Shown here piece after piece: positions 57,136 through 64,000 of a DNA stretch of 64,000 bases. Source of the DNA: Apodemus sylvaticus (lineage: Eukaryota > Chordata > Mammalia > Rodentia > Muridae); assembly GCF_947179515.1 (NCBI RefSeq), contig NC_067477.1:122830062-122894061 (forward strand). The letters run 5' to 3'. Below the pieces are notes generated by a model. That model saw only the letters and a program-made list of their open reading frames with translations. It made no database searches and was not told the DNA's origin. The position numbers were made by a program, and so were the translations under genes. Every line of letters begins with the position of its first letter. Position 1 is the stretch's first letter.

Positions 57136-60100
57136 GGACCTAGTTTTCCAATTGGAAGGAATTATCAGAGTTAAACGGAAGTTCTGGTAGGTATTCTGAG
57201 ACCTCTACCAAGTCTCCAGAGTATGTTTCTTGCCATTTAAGCAGACTTAACTTATTCTCATGAGATAGCAATATTTTCTATTTAAACCAAAAACAGCCTT
57301 GTGAGAATAGTGTTTTCAGCCTCAGTGCTAGGCTACGATGTCAAAAGAAATTCTCAGACAACAATACTATTGAATATAACTTTAATTAATTTTTAATTTC
57401 ACCTAAGCTAGCAAATTAAAGAATTCTCTGTCTCAATTTTTGCATCAAAATTAGCTTTTATATCTAACTTGTAAAATGCAAAGAGTTTCTGCATCTTACT
57501 TTCTTAGTTATGTTCAGTTCTTCATGTTTCTCTTTATAAAGGGTTCATTGGCAGTTTGACAGCTAACAAAATGTTCTGCATTGGTCCAGCTCAGTGGCTC
57601 CTTACAATCCTCATTAACTCGAAATCATTTCTATCCTGTTTTATAACATATTCTGTATTTTGTGAGAAAAACATTTCTTACCTTTTCAAGAATGTTACTA
57701 ATACATTTTCCAGACACCTTACTACCTCATGAATAACTTTCATTTATCACCCAAAGACAGTCTGCCAACACAATGTAAGGTCAAAAATTCTTCAGCTCTC
57801 TATGCTTAAACCAAATATAAATTCAAGAAAATGTGTATTACACATTACTGTCTCATCAACACTGTGAAATCAGGTCATAGATCCTGATGAGAATGGAACT
57901 GCGCAATGCCATGGTGTTTTATATTTTCAGTCCCTTCTCATTTCATAGCAAGACAACAATCATATTATGACATTTCATAATCCTAGACAGCACACTCCTG
58001 GCAATTACTGAGAAAGGATTTTCTCTTCAGTTTTCATTGATACATTTGATTGAAGGATTCATTTCATTTCCGTTTTCATGAGCAGCTGTGTGCAAGTCGT
58101 GTTCATAACACCCTCAACAGTTTTACTCATGGTTTGGATGGTTTGGATCTTTTCATAAAGATGCAATCATAAGGCACATTGAGAACGGAATTCTACTTTC
58201 CTGATGTTCCCCTCAACACATAGTTGCTGCTGTGGCAATATGTAAAAAGAAACACATTGTAAAAATAATTTCATTTTATTTTCTTAGATTTCATTTTCTT
58301 CCAACAGGCAGTTATCGCTTTTTGATTTTTTTCCTGATAAACACATTTCTTCATCAACTATAATTGCAAAGCATTAAATCAGATTGCTTCCTCTCAATCT
58401 TGCTTTACTTCAATTCTCTTTTGTGAGTCTGTGTCCTTCTGTGTATGGGTGGGTGAACTATTATATTTGAAATATGCACAGTGCTCAGCATTTGGGAGAA
58501 ACTATTGCTTCAAATTACTTTTCATCATAATGTACCTTAGCATTGCATAATTATGATAATTTTAAGGCATAAAACCTATATACTAAACGAGAAATGTTTT
58601 CATTAGAGAAGAAAGGTTAAGTATGATACTAAAGCAGATAGCGTTTTCACACGCAACCTGCCTCTATAGAAAGTGTAGATTTAAAGAATGCTTCAGGCAA
58701 AAGGCTGTGAAGCAAATAACAGTGCTTAGGAGGCCAATTTATATCCTAATGTGAAGCTTATGGCTACATTTTAAAAGCAGGTAGTGAAATCACCAGGAAT
58801 TGATTGCATCTTTTGACAAATTATATAGTTAACTGAAATTCTGTGTCTAAACCTGAAAGAAGTGGAAATAGACAATATTAGGACATAGCATGGATGTCCA
58901 TTCTGTCTTGATTTACTACGAATAGGAAAACTGTATCATCTGGTATTCTTATTTTTGTTTACAGGATCATTCCTTGGTCTCATTTAGATAAAATATGAAA
59001 GCATTAAGTAAACATTATCCTTTTATCATTATATTTATTTTTCACTCGAACCACTGGGACTTGCAAACATAAAAATTCTTGCTGGCTTAGAGAATCTACA
59101 GATGGCTGTATTTATGAGAAGGATTTTATAGTGATAACAATCTCACTGTAACTTTCTTTGGTTAAATTGGATTATATGCATAGTTTTCAGTCACTCTTAT
59201 CTTCACAGATAAAATAAAATAATGCTCCTTCCAAAGTACTTGTTTGTGTTTGCATACCAGATATTACTATAATTTCTCAAAATGATATATTTTTCTGGAT
59301 ACCACTTAAATCAAACAAACTCCATGAAGTTTTTCAAAAACAGCAGCCTTTTCAACATAACCCTATTTGTATCATCACTGGTAACTACTTAACCATTTTT
59401 CAAAACCTTCAGTTTATATTACTAGGTAAACACCAACTGCAATTTTGGTACTGGAGGGGAATCCTTTGCCTAGAAACCTTGTGTCAAAAGCTGACCTTCC
59501 AAGCATCAGACATTATGTTAAAGTTATATGTTCATCTTTAGCAGACAATATCATCTAGAGATTGGGGGATTGCAGTAGGTGACGTGTGTATATTTAGCTT
59601 TCCCTATTTGGTCTTCAACAAGTTCTAAACTTTTAAATATTTCTTTATCATTTTATTTTTGAAGGTTTTGGAAGAGAATTAGTATACTGATTTTTGGTTT
59701 ATTTGTTTCTTTAATAGTTCCATTACCTGAGGGTCTCCATTGAAACTCTTCCCAGTATGCGACCTCATTAGAGTCATTTTGTTTCTCTATTTTTTATTTT
59801 TATTTATTCATGTATTTATTTTTGCTGGGCTTTGCTTTACAGCTACTATAAAAGTTCAAAACGTCCGTAGTTGACCCTGAAATTAAGCCTCTGCTTTTAT
59901 GCACTCCAGGCCTCAGGCTAACATTTCTTATTTGCATTTTTCAGCTCAAACAATTTTACTTCTTCATATTTTATTTATTCAGCAGCTAATATTCTGATTG
60001 TCACAAGTTAATTTACCTGAGAAAGTTTATTATTATATCTTACAGATATTTCTACTTACAAGTCATATCATGAACTGAAATGTAAAATAATTTAAAAATA

Positions 60101-60714
60101 AGGAAGGATGCCAAAAACAAAATTCTCTTCAAACATATTCTTTAGTCTCTGGTTCTCCAATAAAATCATCATGTTCGTATGCACAATATTTAATAAATAC
60201 AGTGGTGACATTCTTGGGACATGTTTTAATTAAGAGCTGTGATTCAGGGGGCTGAAGAGATAGTTCATAGGCTAATGCTTTTTGGGGGAGAAATTTTAGT
60301 GACCTCAGCTACTATTATATCATTTGTCTTAGCAGAACCTAGTATATATTTCAGCAAGATAGTACTTATGTCTAAGGCAATATAGAGTTGTGGAAGGTAA
60401 ATTTGGCTATACAAAGAATGTTAATATGTTCCAGTTAAAAATTAGTACACTAAAGGTACAGCGTAATTTTCTACATGGAAATCTTTCTACATGAAAGGAG
60501 AAATGGCACACCAAAGTAAATTCAAGGAACACTTCATATACATATTTGGCAAATATATATATATATATATATATAATAAATTACTTAATATTTTTATATA
60601 TAACCAACTCTGTTAAATAGGAAGAAATGTATTTTGTAAGAGATTATTAAGATAACACAGAAAGAGTAAGGAAAGACTTAACTGAGCTTTTTACTTGAGC
60701 CACTATCTAACTCT
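57136..60714. other. Unrecognised AT-rich intergenic DNA
   Basis: This is the longest stretch without an L1. 60249-60300 faintly resembles the head of a B2/B3 SINE (GGGGGCTGAAGAGATAGTTC). 60552-60574 is an AT microsatellite. No gene is seen; old repeats or conserved noncoding sequence could be present but cannot be told apart by eye. Confidence 0.5.
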
Positions 60715-61600
60715 GTTCATACTCAACAGATAAATGGATAATGATAATATAATGTATATACACAATGAGATACTACTATAATTTAAAATTCTAAATGAAA
60801 ATAGAATCATGACATTTTTATGCAAATGAGTAGACATAGAAAAGAGTATATTAAGTGACATAACCCACACTAAGAAACATAAATGCCACATGTTCTGTCT
60901 CAGCCATAGTGGCTACCTCAGATGTAAATGTATCTACCTCATCAAAGACGCTTCTATTTACTTCAAGTACAGACAGACCACATCAGAAAAAAAGAAAATG
61001 ACTTAATGTAGAAATAAGTGATCATGAGAGGCCAATCTCAATGACCACAACTACATAATAACCTCTGTATCTGTGGATTATTGGACATCCTGGAAAAGTA
61101 TATGGTAAATAAAAACTTTCAGAGCCTGAGTACTAGATTGTCACTATGAAACAAGCTTTCCTACAAATAGTTAAATAAGCAACGACAATATCAATGGACA
61201 AGTTAACATTAATGGGAACATTTCCTAGGTCCAAAATCTAGATAAAGATTCATTACCTCTAAAATTAGAGGCAATGGATGGCAGTGGGGAGAAGGAGAAT
61301 AAACCTCTCCCAGGATTGAACCGCCTTACAGGTTTCCCAATGCAGAACGTTCAGCCCTGAGATCATATGTACAATGTTAATAAAAATAAACTCAGCAAGT
61401 TGTATTTATTTATATTTTTACATACAAATATATAGTTATTTATATTTATGTAGCAACAACAACCAAATAAAAAGAGATTCTATGCTTGATAGCAACATGT
61501 GAAGGGTTTGTGGGAGGGCAACTGGTAAGGTCTGAAAGAAGAAATAGGTGTAGAGAAAGGGATGTAACTCTAGTTCATTGAAAGCCAAATAAAAATACAG
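60715..61600 (+). mobile_element. L1-r: old L1, end of ORF2 and 3'UTR
   Basis: CAACAGATAAATGGATAATG, ACACAATGAGATACTACTAT and ACATAACCCACACTAAGAAA are decayed ORF2 C-terminal coding sequence. Then an Lx-like 3'UTR: GGCTACCTCAGATGTAAATG, CCCTGAGATCATATGTACAA, GTTGTATTTATTTATATTTT, ending CAAATAAAAATACAGTA. Confidence 0.75.
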
Positions 61601-63289
61601 TACACACAAGACTATTTTGAAGAGTACAGAAAAAGTTTCTATTTTGTTTTCTTATTTTTTATAGATTTCTAAAGTTCAGAAGCTTTATTACAGGGTATTA
61701 CAGCTATTACAAGGTATTGAAGACATTCAATGTACTTAAAATTTTATTCTGCCAGTAAGGAGTTGACATGGTAAAATCTAGAGAAAGTATGTTACGGTCA
61801 CTATCCTATGTTTCATTTGGATAAGGGAAACTGTGAGAATATAGTGTTAGAGAAAATTGGGTGTAGGGGGGCAGAATAAAGATGAGATTTGAACAATGAA
61901 TGAGAGCTAAAAGTACATCATTACATAGAAGCCCAAGAAAATGGCTTAGTAGGAAAAGTCCACACAAGTGCTAGCTGGTAGCCTGTGCTCTCCTTCTTCT
62001 CAACATGTGGAAAATGAGACAGGGGATCCCCAGAGCAATCTACCTCGCTATACTACCTGTGGGGAATTCCAGTGTTATGATAGAACCAAAGGTGTCTCTG
62101 AAAGTACCAAAAATGTGCCTAGAAACTGGGAAGGGCTAAAGAAATCAACTTAGTGGATGATACTACCAAATTCCAATTTCTTGGGCCTATTGATATTAGA
62201 CAGTTTAAAATTAGAGTCAAATAGAGTTCAGATCTGGAGTAAAAGGAAATTAGGAAGATGGATCCTGGGAAACTGACTAAAGGAAGTGAATAATAAATCA
62301 TGTCATGGAAGCAACTGGTCTGGAGTATAGAAAGTTCTCTTTGCAAATCATCATCACTTAAAAGTTGATGAGAAATGGAGCCACAGAAGGAATCACATCA
62401 CAGGTTGCATAAGTATGAATGTCTTCATCAAATGAATACAATTAACTTACCTCCTAATTTCCTTTCATTCAATTGATAAATCATTTCAAATCTAGGTCTA
62501 TGTATAAAAATATTAAGGACATTTGGTAGGAGAATATACACTGTTCTTATTAGCTTTGTATCTGCTCCTGAAACAATCCATTCTCACAGTTCCATTGTTG
62601 ATCTTGGACTATTAATGTTCACAGATGCAATGCATGCTCTTTAGTGGAAGAGTGTTCAGAGTTATGTCAGTAGAGTCTCAGTCTACAATAAGAGAAAGTG
62701 GACAGGTAAAAGGTGGCATTGTGTGTGCATTTCCCATATAATGAAATCCAACTTTCTTGATGTATCCTGGAACTATTTAATAAAAGAATCAGAGAAGGAT
62801 TTTTCCCAATAACACCATTTTATATAACTTTCAAGAACAGAGAAAATCACTGTAGGAAGAAGTGAAAGTGAGCACAGTGTCCTACCCCCTTACCAAGAAG
62901 CCATTGACAATTGATAGCTGTCAGGAGATAGGAAAACAGTTTTCTTCAATAGAGTGACAGTGGGCATATCAACCACATTCCAGGACAAAACTCTAAGTCC
63001 AGGGAGAAATGGTTAATACAAAACATACTCCATAAATTTTGTTTTGTGTTGTATTCATTTTTATTTGTTTATTTATTTTTAAAAGAGAAAAATACTAGAA
63101 AAAATTTAAGCAGTAAAAAGAAAATGGAAAGCACAAAATGCTTTTAAGAATAATTTTTATTTGTAAATGTAAAAAAAAAAAAACCAGGTATTTCTAGAAG
63201 AGACTTTTCCCACAGAATTTCTGGTATTCTGGCTTTTATAATCTTTCTGTCCCATTTTCTTTGAAAAAAGACATAGATGGCCATATTTA
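61601..63289. other. Unrecognised intergenic DNA, possible B4 remnant
   Basis: 61930-62080 weakly follows the B4 order (ATGGCTTAGTAGGAAAAG, GAGACAGGGGATCCCCAGAG). No gene is seen; the 61-codon frame at 61968-62153 lies in this SINE-like stretch. Confidence 0.5.
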
Positions 63290-63297
63290 TATTATTC

Positions 63298-63404
63298 TGT
63301 ATATATGCATCTATGTATGTGCATATATATATGTATGTATATACATATATATATGTATGTATATGCATATATATATATGTATGTATATACATATATATAT
63401 ATGA
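63298..63404. repeat. (TATG)n/(TATA)n compound microsatellite
   Basis: Alternating TATATA, TGTATG and TACATA units. The minus-strand frames at 63144-63608 and 63311-63529 read it as Tyr/Ile runs. In Lx-type L1 a similar ATATGTATAC stretch sits inside the 3'UTR, so it may be part of the next element. Confidence 0.9.
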
Positions 63405-63575
63405 AACAATGACAATAGTAAAAAAGAAATTATAAATTTGAGAATGGGAGGGCTTGGGAGAGTATAGGGCAAGGCTGCCTGGGAAAGGCTGGAGAAAGGA
63501 AAGGGATGGGAGAAGTGATGTCCTTCCATTTTTATTTAAATATATTGATATATAATAAATAAACTTATATAATAA
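63405..63575 (+). mobile_element. L1-s: Lx-type L1 3' terminus
   Basis: ACAATGACAATAGTAAAAAAG, then AATTTGAGAATGGGAGGGCT, GGAAAGGGATGGGAGAAGTG and TTTTTATTTAAATATATTG resemble the 3' end of the same old L1 type as 60715-61600. Confidence 0.6.
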
Positions 63576-64000
63576 CAAAATATTGACAATTAGTTCAATG
63601 ACATGCAATATTTAATTAAATAACTACTTAGGGTACACATTTTATTACATATTTTAAAGTTCAATTTAAGAAATCAACTGTGTTTCTTGAGAATGTGCGT
63701 AGAAGAACTTTATTTTGAGGAATCATGTTTTTTTTCTACCTAATGATCAAACGTCTTTAACTGTATAAAAGCTTTATGAAAATGGAAAATTACTAGTGAT
63801 TACTTTGTTATCATTTGTTTTGAACACTTTATGTAATGTCACTTTCTAAAGAGATTATAAAAGTAAAAAAATGCTTATTGATGAAGTATAATGAATATTT
63901 AAAGCCTCACTTACAGCTTAGCTCAACTTGGATATAAATCCTTCAATGTGTTGTGTTGTTATACAGATCGAAACAGGAAGGTAGTAGACAATAGCATAAT
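63576..64000. other. Unrecognised AT-rich intergenic DNA
   Basis: Nothing is recognised to the window end. Confidence 0.6.

Overview
The window looks like a gene desert from a murid rodent nuclear genome. It is AT-rich. It holds many copies of a LINE-1 family whose ORF1 begins MAKGKRRN, together with the rodent SINEs B1, B3, B4 and ID, an ORR1-type MaLR LTR, and remnants of the older mammalian repeats MIR and L2. ORF1 resembles the mouse and rat L1 proteins but matches neither closely from memory, so I place it only as a murine rodent. I found no host exon, tRNA, rRNA or other RNA gene. Every long open reading frame that I can explain belongs to L1, lies antisense to it, or is a chance frame.

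Layout. 1-4272 is the 5' part of a young minus-strand L1 (L1-a) whose ORF2 is fully open as far as the window shows it. It lies in an older, 5'-inverted L1 (to 5290). 8336-9118 is an ancient L1 split into two opposite orientations. 10130-12073 holds an old L1 fragment and a 5'-truncated plus-strand L1 with target-site duplications. 12074-23350 is mostly unrecognised, with MIR, B3, B4, ID and ORR1 copies, a short L1, and a 150-bp-arm inverted repeat. 23351-28482 is the most striking structure: two L1 copies of the same subfamily, each with 5'UTR, ORF1 and the start of ORF2, face each other as a 5.1-kb inverted repeat. 34351-44936 is an L1 nest, including a full-length but decayed minus-strand element (37519-43285) with tandem promoter monomers. 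49819-50435 is a textbook 5'-inverted L1 insertion with a perfect 16-bp duplication. 56249-57135, 60715-61600 and 63405-63575 are more L1 3' ends.

How it works together. There is no gene circuit here. The functional content is retrotransposon: GC-rich L1 promoters (5'UTRs) in an AT-rich background, an RNA-binding ORF1, and an endonuclease/reverse transcriptase ORF2. The ORF1 copies are all broken. The most intact element, L1-a, has an open ORF2 (endonuclease and the start of reverse transcriptase, all nine endonuclease active-site residues present), but its ORF1 carries one frameshift and one stop codon. The inverted L1 pair would give convergent transcripts or a long hairpin RNA if its promoters work.

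All subfamily names and boundaries come from reading and recalled family sequence, not from a repeat-library search. Boundaries of old repeats are good to perhaps 10-30 bases.
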